A stretch of DNA of 38,351 bases from Geminicoccaceae bacterium (GTDB taxonomy: Bacteria > Pseudomonadota > Alphaproteobacteria > Geminicoccales > Geminicoccaceae). How positions within the stretch are numbered: the stretch's first letter is position 1; every line of letters begins with the position of its first letter. Position numbers and translations under genes: made by a program. Where the stretch lies: assembly GCA_025062095.1 (NCBI GenBank), contig JANXAZ010000032.1, positions 1 through 38,351 on the forward strand, given 5' to 3'. The notes beneath the pieces were generated by a model. That model was given only the letters and a program-made list of their open reading frames with translations, did no database searches and was not told the origin of the DNA. Positions 11,289 to 18,350 of this stretch are shown in pieces.

Positions 11289-11849
11289 TCAGCGCGGGGC
11301 GCGCTTGGCGAGGATCCGCTGCAGGGTGCGCCGGTGCATGTTGAGCCGGCGCGCGGTCTCCGAGACGTTGCGGTTGCACTGCTCGAAGATCCGCTGAATG
11401 TACTCCCAGCGCACCCGATCCGCCGACATCGGTTGATCGGCGACCGCCGGGGCCTCCTCGAGGTCCCCGCGCAGCGCGGCGATCACCTTCTCGGCCGGCA
11501 CCGGCTTGGCGAGATAATGCGCCACCCCGGCCTTGAGGGCGACGACCGTCGAGGCGATGCTGTCGTAGCCCGTGAGCACCACGATCCGGCAGCCCGGCCG
11601 CAGTTCCTTCAAGCTCTCGAGCAGCTGCAGCCCGTAGCCGTCCTCGAGGTTGAGGTCGAGGACGGCGCAATCGGGGGGATGGTCGGCGGCGACGCGAAAG
11701 GCCTCGCTCAGGCTCGCGGCGACGAAGACCGAAAAACCCTCCCGCTCGAGTGCGCGCGCGAGGTTGCGCCGCAGCGCCGGATCGTCGTCGACGAGCAGGA
11801 CGCGCATCGGCGTCCCCCGCGTTCGCTCGGACGGTGCTTCGCGCGTCAT
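11289..11849 (-). CDS. RegA/ActR/PrrA-family response regulator, paralogue 1
   Basis: About 186 residues. A receiver domain (MRVLLVDDDPALRRNLARAL; phosphoacceptor Asp in AVLDLNLEDGYG; Thr in VLTGYDS; Lys in YLAKPV) is joined by a linker to a short Fis-type helix-turn-helix (NRNVSETARRLNMHRRTLQR). This is the architecture of RegA redox regulators, which act on photosynthesis, respiration and nitrogen or carbon fixation genes. The start is uncertain: ATG 11849 has GGAGG 9 bases upstream, ATG 11807 has GGGGGA, and GTG 11882 is also open. It lies 58 bases after a second regA-like gene in the same direction, and both have nearly identical DNA-binding domains. Its receiver differs at many positions, so it may take another signal. 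It is last in the regB-regA-regA array. Confidence 0.88.
   Translation of the reverse strand: MTREAPSERTRGTPMRVLLVDDDPALRRNLARALEREGFSVFVAASLSEAFRVAADHPPDCAVLDLNLEDGYGLQLLESLKELRPGCRIVVLTGYDSIASTVVALKAGVAHYLAKPVPAEKVIAALRGDLEEAPAVADQPMSADRVRWEYIQRIFEQCNRNVSETARRLNMHRRTLQRILAKRAPR
11310..11432. repeat. 123-bp direct repeat, copy 1 (regA DNA-binding domain)
   Basis: This stretch encodes the C-terminal DNA-binding part of the first RegA paralogue. By manual alignment it matches 11944-12066 with two mismatches, at 11397 and 11402. The flanking receiver-coding parts are clearly diverged. Confidence 0.9.
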
Positions 11850-11907
11850 CTTCGAGGGCCTCCCATCCCCGATCGGCGGCACCGTCGCCTCCGGCTGCGG
11901 CGCGGTC

Positions 11908-12513
11908 TCACGACCCGTCGCGTTCGCGCGGTGCCCTTTTGTTGAGGATCCGCTGCAGGGTGCGCCGGTGCATGTTGAGCCGGCGCGCGGTCTCCGAGAC
12001 GTTGCGGTTGCACTGCTCGAAGATCCGCTGGATGTGCTCCCAGCGCACCCGATCCGCCGACATCGGATTGGCCGGTGGCGGCGGCAGGCTGTTCCCGGTC
12101 GACAACAGAGCCGCGATGACGTCGTCGGCGTCCACCGGCTTGGCGAGATAATCGATCGCCCCGGCCTTCACCGCCGCCACCGCGGTGGCGATGTTGCCGT
12201 AGCCGGTGAGGATCACGACCCGGGCCTGCGGGTGCAGCTCGCGCAGCTTCTTGACCAGCTCGAGCCCGCTCCCGTCTTCGAGCCGCAGATCGATGACCGC
12301 GTAGTCGGGCTTGACGGTATGGGCCAAGGCGATGCCGGATTTGAGGCTCTCCGCCTGGACGACCCGAAAGCCCCGACGCTCCATCGCGCGCTGCAGACTG
12401 CGGCGCAGCGGCGCGTCGTCGTCGACGAGCATCAGGATCGGGCCTTCTCCGGGCGCCGTCGCCGGGTTCTGGGGCGCCGCGCCCGGGCTCGCTCCCGCGG
12501 GATCCGGGGTCAT
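11908..12513 (-). CDS. regA: RegA/ActR/PrrA-family response regulator, paralogue 2 (cognate of RegB)
   Basis: A 201-residue response regulator. Residues 1-25 are a Pro/Ala-rich leader. The receiver (ILMLVDDDAPLRRSLQRAM; Asp in AVIDLRLEDGSG; VILTGYGN; YLAKPVDA) fits the RegA family. A Pro-rich linker (SLPPPPANP) leads to the Fis-like helix-turn-helix ending RTLQRILNKRAPRERDGS. Its ATG overlaps the regB stop in the tetranucleotide ATGA (12510-12513), so it is translationally coupled to the kinase and is the likely primary partner. The receiver is closer to standard RegA than that of the downstream paralogue. Control of redox-responsive genes is known for the family; the targets here are not visible. 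Confidence 0.92.
   Translation of the reverse strand: MTPDPAGASPGAAPQNPATAPGEGPILMLVDDDAPLRRSLQRAMERRGFRVVQAESLKSGIALAHTVKPDYAVIDLRLEDGSGLELVKKLRELHPQARVVILTGYGNIATAVAAVKAGAIDYLAKPVDADDVIAALLSTGNSLPPPPANPMSADRVRWEHIQRIFEQCNRNVSETARRLNMHRRTLQRILNKRAPRERDGS
11944..12066. repeat. 123-bp direct repeat, copy 2 (regA DNA-binding domain)
   Basis: Second copy of the 11310-11432 segment in the same orientation, 634 bases apart, encoding the helix-turn-helix end of the RegB-coupled RegA. Only two bases differ by manual alignment, one of them changing EYIQ to EHIQ. Confidence 0.9.
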
Positions 12514-13883
12514 TCGTCGCGCTCCTCCTGCGCACGCTCGAGATCGGCCAAGGGCCAGATCACGGTCACGCGTGCTCCTTTCGCCTGATTGTCAAAATGG
12601 ACGGTCGCTCCGCTGCGGGCAAGCAAGGTGTTGGCGATGAAGATGCCGAGCCCGAGCCCGCCTTCGCCCCGTCGCGTCGTCAGATAGGGTTCGCCCAGCC
12701 ATTCGAGGAGGTCGGGTGCGAAACCGGGACCGTCGTCGGCGATCTCGAGCACGAGCCGTTCCGGCCCCGGCCGGACGGTGATCGTCACCCGGCTCTCGGC
12801 GAAGCGCAACGCGTTGTCGATGTAGTTGGCGAGCGCGTGACGCAGCGCCGGGGGCAGGACGAGTTCCGGCTCCACCCCGCCGGGCTCGGGTTCGACCCTG
12901 ACCTCGAGCGTCTTGCCCGGGCGCGCCAGTTCCTCCCCGATGGTCTGCAGAAGAGCGCTCAACGGGGCGCGCGCGTAGCGCGCGTCCGAAGCGTCCTGCG
13001 GCCGGCGGCCGAGGGTCTGGAGGATCTCCCGGCAGCGCTGAGCCTGCGCCAACAGCTCGCGCACCTCTTCCGCGAGCGGGCTGTCCTCGGGCAGCTCGCG
13101 CGCGAGCTCTTTGGCGATCACCGTGATCGTGCCCAGGGGGCTGCCGAGAAGATGCGCCGCCGCCGCGGCCTGGCTGCCGAGCGCGGACATCTTCTGCTCG
13201 CGCGCGAGGGCGAGCTGGGTGGCCGAAAGCGCCGCCGCGTGACGGCGGGCCTCCTCGGCGATGCTCCAGGTGAACATGGCGACGAGGATGGCCGCGAGCC
13301 CGATGCCGGTCCAGGCACCGAGGAGATAGAGGCCGGGCAGGACGAGGAGCCCGTCGCGGAAGGGCAGGCCGGCCGGCAAGAGAGCGAGGAGCGCCGCTCC
13401 CGCCACGGCGAGGAGCGTGATCATCACCGTGGGCACCACGCCGAGCGTCGCCGCGGCCATCGCCACGGGCAAAAGGAGCAGGACCGAGAACGGATTGTGC
13501 AGCCCGCCCGTGAGCAAGAGCAGATAGCACAGCTGGACGACGTCGTAGGCGAAAAGCGCCGTCGCCGGCCATTCGCCCAGACGCGCCGCGGCGCGGAACG
13601 AGACCACGAGCGCGAGGTTCAACAGAGCGCTCAAAAGAATCGCGGGCAAGATGGGCGCGAGCGGCAGCTCGATGCCGAGGGAGAAATGCACGAACAGCAC
13701 CGTGAACAGCTGGCCGATCACCGCGATCCAGCGCAGGGTCGCGATGGTGTGCAGCCGCACCCCCCCGGGCCCGCTCGTGGGCCCGAGCGCTCGGGCGAGC
13801 AGCCGCGCGAGCCGTTGCGCGCGATCGAAGCTCGCGGTCGCGCTCGTCGCTCCGACCTCGATCCGCTCCCGCCTCTCCGCCAT
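12510..13883 (-). CDS. regB: Redox-sensing histidine kinase RegB/ActS/PrrB
   Basis: A 457-residue membrane kinase. Residues about 45-205 form six membrane segments. GGLHNPF (126-132) is the quinone-binding motif that marks RegB. The dimerisation/phosphoacceptor region has His244 in AAAAHLLGSPLGT, and Cys284 in AQRCREIL lies exactly 40 residues later, the spacing of RegB His225 and redox Cys265. The ATPase has an N box (NYIDNALRFA), DDGPGF and GGLGLGIFIAN. Oddity: Leu245 replaces the acidic residue that normally follows the phosphoacceptor His. It overlaps regA by four bases and is divergent from the EPS genes at 14067. In the family, ubiquinone and Cys oxidation restrain kinase activity. Confidence 0.93.
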   Translation of the reverse strand: MAERRERIEVGATSATASFDRAQRLARLLARALGPTSGPGGVRLHTIATLRWIAVIGQLFTVLFVHFSLGIELPLAPILPAILLSALLNLALVVSFRAAARLGEWPATALFAYDVVQLCYLLLLTGGLHNPFSVLLLLPVAMAAATLGVVPTVMITLLAVAGAALLALLPAGLPFRDGLLVLPGLYLLGAWTGIGLAAILVAMFTWSIAEEARRHAAALSATQLALAREQKMSALGSQAAAAAHLLGSPLGTITVIAKELARELPEDSPLAEEVRELLAQAQRCREILQTLGRRPQDASDARYARAPLSALLQTIGEELARPGKTLEVRVEPEPGGVEPELVLPPALRHALANYIDNALRFAESRVTITVRPGPERLVLEIADDGPGFAPDLLEWLGEPYLTTRRGEGGLGLGIFIANTLLARSGATVHFDNQAKGARVTVIWPLADLERAQEERDE

Positions 13884-14066
13884 TCCGCTCTCCGCTCGCT
13901 CGCCACCGACCCCGGCGGCACGCGCCCGCGACCGCGTCGACGCGCCCGCTCCTCATGATGTGCGCGCGCGGCGGCGGCCGTCGACCGGGACCGTGAAGCG
14001 TGCCAAGAACCACGGCTCGAGCAGGAAAGGCGCGTCGCGCCCGAAGACGAGGAGTCGTTCGCTTCC
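13884..14066. promoter_or_regulatory. Divergent intergenic region, regB / EPS fusion gene
   Basis: These 183 GC-rich bases lie between the divergent regB and the first gene of the plus-strand EPS operon, so promoters for both should be here. AGGAG sits about 12 bases before the ATG at 14067. I cannot assign -35/-10 boxes. RegA-type autoregulation or control of the EPS operon from this region is only an inference from position. Confidence 0.35.
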
Positions 14067-16190
14067 ATGGCCATCGCCGAGGTCCCCGTCCACCCCAAGC
14101 GCGAAGTGGCGCTCGTGGGCGCGGGGCAGGTGGCGGCCGTGCACGCCGCGGCGCTCGCCCGCCGTCGCGACGTGCAACTCGTCGCGGTGGTCGATCCGGT
14201 GCGCGCGCGAGCCGAGCGGCTCGCGCGCAGCTTCCGCATCCCTCTCCGTTTCGCGCGGCCGGAGGAGCTCTTGCGCAGCGGGCTCTGCCGGGTGGCGCAC
14301 GTGCTCGTCCCGCCCCCGCTGCACCGCGCGATCGGCGAGGCCGTGCTCGAAGGCGGCCTCGATTGCTTGGTCGAGAAGCCCTTGGCGGCGAGCGCCGAAG
14401 ACGCGCGCGCCCTCGAAGCGACCGCCGCGCGCACGGGCCAGGTCCTCGGCTGTCACCAGAATTATCTCTTCCATCCCGCCTTCCGGCGGCTCGAGGGGGC
14501 GGTGAACAGCGGTCGGCTGGGACGGGTCCGCCACGTCGCGGCGATCTTCCACATGCCGCTGCGCCAGCTCGAGGCGGGGCGCACGGAGCACTGGATGTTC
14601 CGCGCGCCGCTCAACCTCCTCCTCGAACAGGCGGTCCACCCCCTCTCCCTTCTCGATGCGCTGATCGGTCCGCTTTCGCTCGCCGCCGCGATCCCGGGTC
14701 CTCTGCGGCCGCTCGGGCCCGGCGCGGAGCTCGTCGCGAGCTGGCAGATCGCTCTTTCTTCCGAAACCGCCACCGCCCAGCTCGCCTTCGCGGTCGGCGG
14801 CCGCTGGCCGATCTGGGAGATGGTCGTCGCCTGCAGCGACGGGACGGCGCGGCTCGACCTCGTCGACGGGCGGCTCGAGCTCGCCGCGCCCACGCGCTTT
14901 CACGAAGCGATCGACCGCGCCCTGCGCGCCGCCGCCATCGGCGGTGCGACGCTGGGCGGGGGAGCGCGCGAGCTCCTGCGGGCGCTGCGCCACCGGCTCG
15001 GACTCGGGCCGCGGGCGGACGCCTTCTTCGCGACCGTGGCGGGGGCGCTGGACGCGTTCTACGACGCGCTTCCGGGGCGCTCGGCGGGGCCGCTCTCCGC
15101 CGAGCGGGGGCGCCGCCTGGTCGAGTTGTGCGAAGCGATCGCCGAGCACGCTCCGCCCCGCCCCGCACCCCGCCCCCGAGCGCGGTCCCCGGTCTCGGTG
15201 CGCCCGCGCCTTCTGCTCGTCGGCGGAACCGGCTTCATCGGCAAGGCCACCGCGGCCGCGCTCCTCGCCCGCGACCGCCCGGTAGCGGTGCTCGCCCGCT
15301 CGATCGCCGAGCCGGTCCCGCCGCTCGACGATCCCCGGGTCCGCGCGTGTCGCGGCGATACGCGCGACGCCGAGAGCCTCGCGGCCGCGCTCGCCGGCAT
15401 CGAGGCCGTCGTGAACCTCGCGCACGCCGGAGGGGCCGAGGATCCGGAAGAGATCCTGGCGGCGATCGTGGAAGGGGCCGCAGGGCTGTTCTCGGCGGCG
15501 CGCGCGGCCGGTGTGCGACGGTTCGTGCAGGTGAGCTCGATCGCCGCGCTGTGGCTCGGCGATCCGCGAGCGGTGATCACCGGCGCCACGCCCGTGGACG
15601 CGCGGCCCGGACGCGCTCCTTACGCGCGCGCGAAAGCGCTCGCCGAACTGCGTCTGCGCGCGCTCGCCGAGGAGGGACCGCCCGAGCTCGTGATCTTGCG
15701 CCCGGGCCTCGTCGTCGGGGAAGGGGCGAGCCCGCTGCATCCCGGCCTGGGCAGCTTCGAGCGGCCGCAGCATTGCATCGGCTGGAACCGCGGCCTCAAC
15801 CCTCTGCCCTTCGTCCTGGTCGAAGACGTGGCCGAAGCGATCGTGGCGGCGCTCGACGCACCCGGGATCGCCGGGCGGGCCTTCAACCTCGTGGGACCGA
15901 TCAGGCCCTGTGCGCGCGATTATCTGGCCGAGCTCGCCCGACGCGGCGGAAGACCGATCCGCTTCCATCCTCGTTCGGCCCTCGAGCGCTACGCGGTCGA
16001 GCTCGCGAAATGGGTCGTCAAGCGCGCGAGCGGCCGTCGCGTGCCCCCGCCGCGCCTTTTCGACTTGCGCTCGCGCGGGCTGTGGGCGCGCTTCGATACG
16101 AGCGACGTCGAACGGGAGCTCGGCTGGCGGCCCACGGCCGATCCCGAGACCTTTTGGGCCCGGGCGTTCGGCCTCCATGGCCGCGAGTAA
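14067..16190 (+). CDS. Gfo/Idh/MocA oxidoreductase fused to NAD-dependent epimerase/dehydratase
   Basis: A 707-residue two-domain enzyme. Residues about 12-345 are a Gfo/Idh/MocA dehydrogenase: dinucleotide fold VALVGAGQVAAVHAAAL, catalytic-Lys motif EKP (103-105), and a substrate region with HWMFRAP and EQAVHPLSLLD. A Pro/Arg-rich linker (about 362-378) leads to an extended SDR with GGTGFIG (386-392), VSSIAALW, Tyr519-x3-Lys523 (YARAK) and RPGLVVGEG. Both domains keep their key residues, so the protein may run two NAD(P)-dependent steps on one nucleotide sugar for the EPS. The substrate cannot be read from sequence. It starts a plus-strand operon, its end overlapping the next gene by 14 bases. 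No stop or frame break separates the domains. Confidence 0.88.
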   Translation: MAIAEVPVHPKREVALVGAGQVAAVHAAALARRRDVQLVAVVDPVRARAERLARSFRIPLRFARPEELLRSGLCRVAHVLVPPPLHRAIGEAVLEGGLDCLVEKPLAASAEDARALEATAARTGQVLGCHQNYLFHPAFRRLEGAVNSGRLGRVRHVAAIFHMPLRQLEAGRTEHWMFRAPLNLLLEQAVHPLSLLDALIGPLSLAAAIPGPLRPLGPGAELVASWQIALSSETATAQLAFAVGGRWPIWEMVVACSDGTARLDLVDGRLELAAPTRFHEAIDRALRAAAIGGATLGGGARELLRALRHRLGLGPRADAFFATVAGALDAFYDALPGRSAGPLSAERGRRLVELCEAIAEHAPPRPAPRPRARSPVSVRPRLLLVGGTGFIGKATAAALLARDRPVAVLARSIAEPVPPLDDPRVRACRGDTRDAESLAAALAGIEAVVNLAHAGGAEDPEEILAAIVEGAAGLFSAARAAGVRRFVQVSSIAALWLGDPRAVITGATPVDARPGRAPYARAKALAELRLRALAEEGPPELVILRPGLVVGEGASPLHPGLGSFERPQHCIGWNRGLNPLPFVLVEDVAEAIVAALDAPGIAGRAFNLVGPIRPCARDYLAELARRGGRPIRFHPRSALERYAVELAKWVVKRASGRRVPPPRLFDLRSRGLWARFDTSDVERELGWRPTADPETFWARAFGLHGRE

Positions 16191-17325
16191 CCCATCGGCT
16201 CCGCGGCGCATCCTGCACGTGTTCGCGACCTTCGCCGCGGGCGGACCGCAGCTGCGCTTCGCGCGGCTGACCCGGCTCTTGGGCGAGCGCTTCCGACACA
16301 CGGTGGTCGCGGTCGACGGGATCACCGAGGCCGCGGCTCACTGCGATCCGACCCGGGTCCGTCTGCTCGCCGTGCCGCGCGGGCGCCGCGGCGTGCCGAC
16401 GCTCGGGGATCTCTTCCGCCTGCGTCGGATCCTCGCCGCCGAGCGGCCCGATCTCCTCGTGACCGTGAACTGGGGGGCGATCGATTGGGCGCTCGCCAAC
16501 CGCATCGCTCCCTTGTGTCCGCACCTCCACGTCGAGGAGGGCTTCGGACCGGAGGAAGCGGACGGCCGACAGCTCGCGCGCCGCGTCTGGACGCGCCGGC
16601 TCGTGCTCGGCGGAGCCGTCCGCCTCGTGGTCGTCTCGCGCAGCCTCGAAGCCGTGGCGCGCTCGGTCTGGCGCGTCCCCGCCTCGCGGCTCGCCCGCGT
16701 TCCCAACGGGGTGGCGGTGGAACGCTTCGTCGGAGCCCGGCCGAGCGAGCCCGGCTTGCGGCGCAGCGCCGAGGAGGTCGTCGCCATCGCGGTCGGCGGC
16801 CTGCGGCCGGAGAAGAACCCCGAGCGGCTCTTGCGCCTGCTTCCGGTGCTGCCCGAACGGCCCCCGGTGCGGCTCGTGTTCGTGGGCGACGGACCGCAGC
16901 GGCCGGCGCTCGAAGCCCGCGCGCGCGCCCTGGGCGATCGCGTGGTCTTGCTCGGCGCGCGCTCCGACGTCCCGGAGCTTTTGGCCTCGGCCGACGTCTT
17001 CGTCCTCGGCTCGGATACCGAGCAGATGCCGCAAGCTCTGCTCGAGGCCATGGCCGCCGGGCTGCCCGTGGTCGCCACCGCCGTGGGCGACGTGCCGGCG
17101 ATGGTGGCGCCCGAGAACCGGCCTTTCGTCGTTCCGCCCGCCCGCGAACACGAACTCGCCCGAGCGCTCGCGCGGCTCGCCGCCGATCGCGAGTTGCGCC
17201 GGAGGCTGGGCGAGGCGAATCGGGCGCGGGCGCGCAGCGCCTACCCCGAGTCGCGCATGGTCGAGGCCTGGTCTTCGCTCCTCGAGGGGGCCTGGCCGCC
17301 GCCTCCACCCGGAGACGAGGGATGA
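16177..17325 (+). CDS. Glycosyltransferase, GT4 type
   Basis: A 382-residue retaining glycosyltransferase with a GT-B fold. The N-terminal acceptor domain opens with ILHVFATFAAGGPQLRFARL. The C-terminal donor domain has VPNGVAVERF, GGLRPEKNPERLL, FVGDGPQRPALEARA and the E-x7-E-type motif DTEQMPQALLEAMAAG. The frame opens much earlier, but the ATG at 16177 gives the family-like start and a 14-base overlap with the fusion enzyme. It ends in ATGA shared with the next gene. The N-terminal pattern is like glycosyltransferases seen in XrtA-type EPS loci. Donor and acceptor sugars are unknown. Confidence 0.87.
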   Translation: MAASNPSAPRRILHVFATFAAGGPQLRFARLTRLLGERFRHTVVAVDGITEAAAHCDPTRVRLLAVPRGRRGVPTLGDLFRLRRILAAERPDLLVTVNWGAIDWALANRIAPLCPHLHVEEGFGPEEADGRQLARRVWTRRLVLGGAVRLVVVSRSLEAVARSVWRVPASRLARVPNGVAVERFVGARPSEPGLRRSAEEVVAIAVGGLRPEKNPERLLRLLPVLPERPPVRLVFVGDGPQRPALEARARALGDRVVLLGARSDVPELLASADVFVLGSDTEQMPQALLEAMAAGLPVVATAVGDVPAMVAPENRPFVVPPAREHELARALARLAADRELRRRLGEANRARARSAYPESRMVEAWSSLLEGAWPPPPPGDEG

Positions 17326-18350
17326 GCTGGCGCGCGCAGGAGCTCTTCGGAACGACAATCCCGGTGCACTGGCCCGGGCCCGAGCGGCCGCGCGTGCACG
17401 TGATCCTCGATACCGAAGAATCTTTCGACTGGCGCGGGCCGTTTCGACGCGAGGGCTTCGATCTCGCGGCGCTGCGAGCGCTGCCCGGTTTCGTGCGCCG
17501 GCTGGAGCGCTTCGGCATCGTGCCGACCTGCGTGGTCACCTATCCGGTCGTCGATTCCGCGGAAGGATCGGCGATCCTGCGCGAGCTCGCGGCCGACGGT
17601 CGGATCGAGGTCGGCGCCCATCTGCATCCCTGGGTCAACCCGCCGCATCTCGAGCCCCTCGGGCCGCGCACCTCCTTCGCCGGCAATCTCGCCCCCGAGC
17701 TCGAGGCCGCCAAGCTCGCGGCTCTGAGCGCGCGGATCGGGGAGACGCTCGGCGTGTGCGCCGAGGTCTACAAAGCCGGGCGCTACGGGCTGGGGCCCGC
17801 GACCGCCGCGACTTTGGTGCGGCTCGGCTATCGCGTCGATACGAGCGGCTATCCCCATCGCGACTTCTCGAGCGAGGGCGGGCCCGACTTCCGCGCCATG
17901 CCCGAACGCCCGTTCCGCTTCGGACCGGGGGCTCGACTGCTCGAGCTGCCGATGAGCTGCGGTCTTCTCGGCCCCCTGGCGCGTTCGTCCGCGCTCGCCG
18001 CCTCGCTCGAGAGCGCGCGCGGCCGCCGACCGGGTCTCGCCGGGGCCTTCGCGCGGATGCGGCTCCTGCGCCGCGTGACCCTGACCCCGGAGGGCTTCGA
18101 GCTTCCCGATCTCCTGCGCCTCGCGCGGGCGCTCGTCGCCCGCGGCCATCGCGTGCTCTGCCTTTCCCTGCACAGCCCCTCTCTGGCACCGGGGAACACG
18201 CCTTACGCTCCCGATGCGCGCGCCTGCGCGGCGCTTCTGGCCAAGGTCGAGGCGATCCTCGAGGGTCTTTTGGGCGAGCTCGCCGGAACGCCGAGCACGG
18301 CCCGGGGGCTTCTGCGCGAGCTCGAAGCCGCCGAAGGGGCGGGATCCTAA
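17322..18350 (+). CDS. Polysaccharide deacetylase-like protein
   Basis: A 342-residue cytoplasmic-looking protein with features of the NodB/carbohydrate esterase 4 barrel: an acidic first motif (VILDTEESFDW, about 27-37), a His-containing metal motif (GAHLHPWVNPP, about 104-114), a substrate Arg region (YKAGRYGL) and a late His motif (CLSLHSPSLAPG). The classical HxxxH is replaced by HLHPW, so this is a divergent branch; some relatives are annotated WalW-like. It probably removes acetyl groups from an EPS intermediate, or binds it. The ATG at 17322 overlaps the previous stop (ATGA). Its TAA overlaps the convergent prsR TAG in CTAA, leaving no room for a terminator. Confidence 0.78.
   Translation: MSWRAQELFGTTIPVHWPGPERPRVHVILDTEESFDWRGPFRREGFDLAALRALPGFVRRLERFGIVPTCVVTYPVVDSAEGSAILRELAADGRIEVGAHLHPWVNPPHLEPLGPRTSFAGNLAPELEAAKLAALSARIGETLGVCAEVYKAGRYGLGPATAATLVRLGYRVDTSGYPHRDFSSEGGPDFRAMPERPFRFGPGARLLELPMSCGLLGPLARSSALAASLESARGRRPGLAGAFARMRLLRRVTLTPEGFELPDLLRLARALVARGHRVLCLSLHSPSLAPGNTPYAPDARACAALLAKVEAILEGLLGELAGTPSTARGLLRELEAAEGAGS

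Noticed and set aside
13971-13985. GCGGCGGCCGTCGAC as a RegA/RegR-type site
   Set aside because: It loosely resembles the GC-rich imperfect dyads bound by RegA, but such strings are expected by chance at this base composition.
13953-16325. 790-codon open frame on the minus strand
   Set aside because: It is antisense to the oxidoreductase-epimerase fusion, whose motifs are clear.
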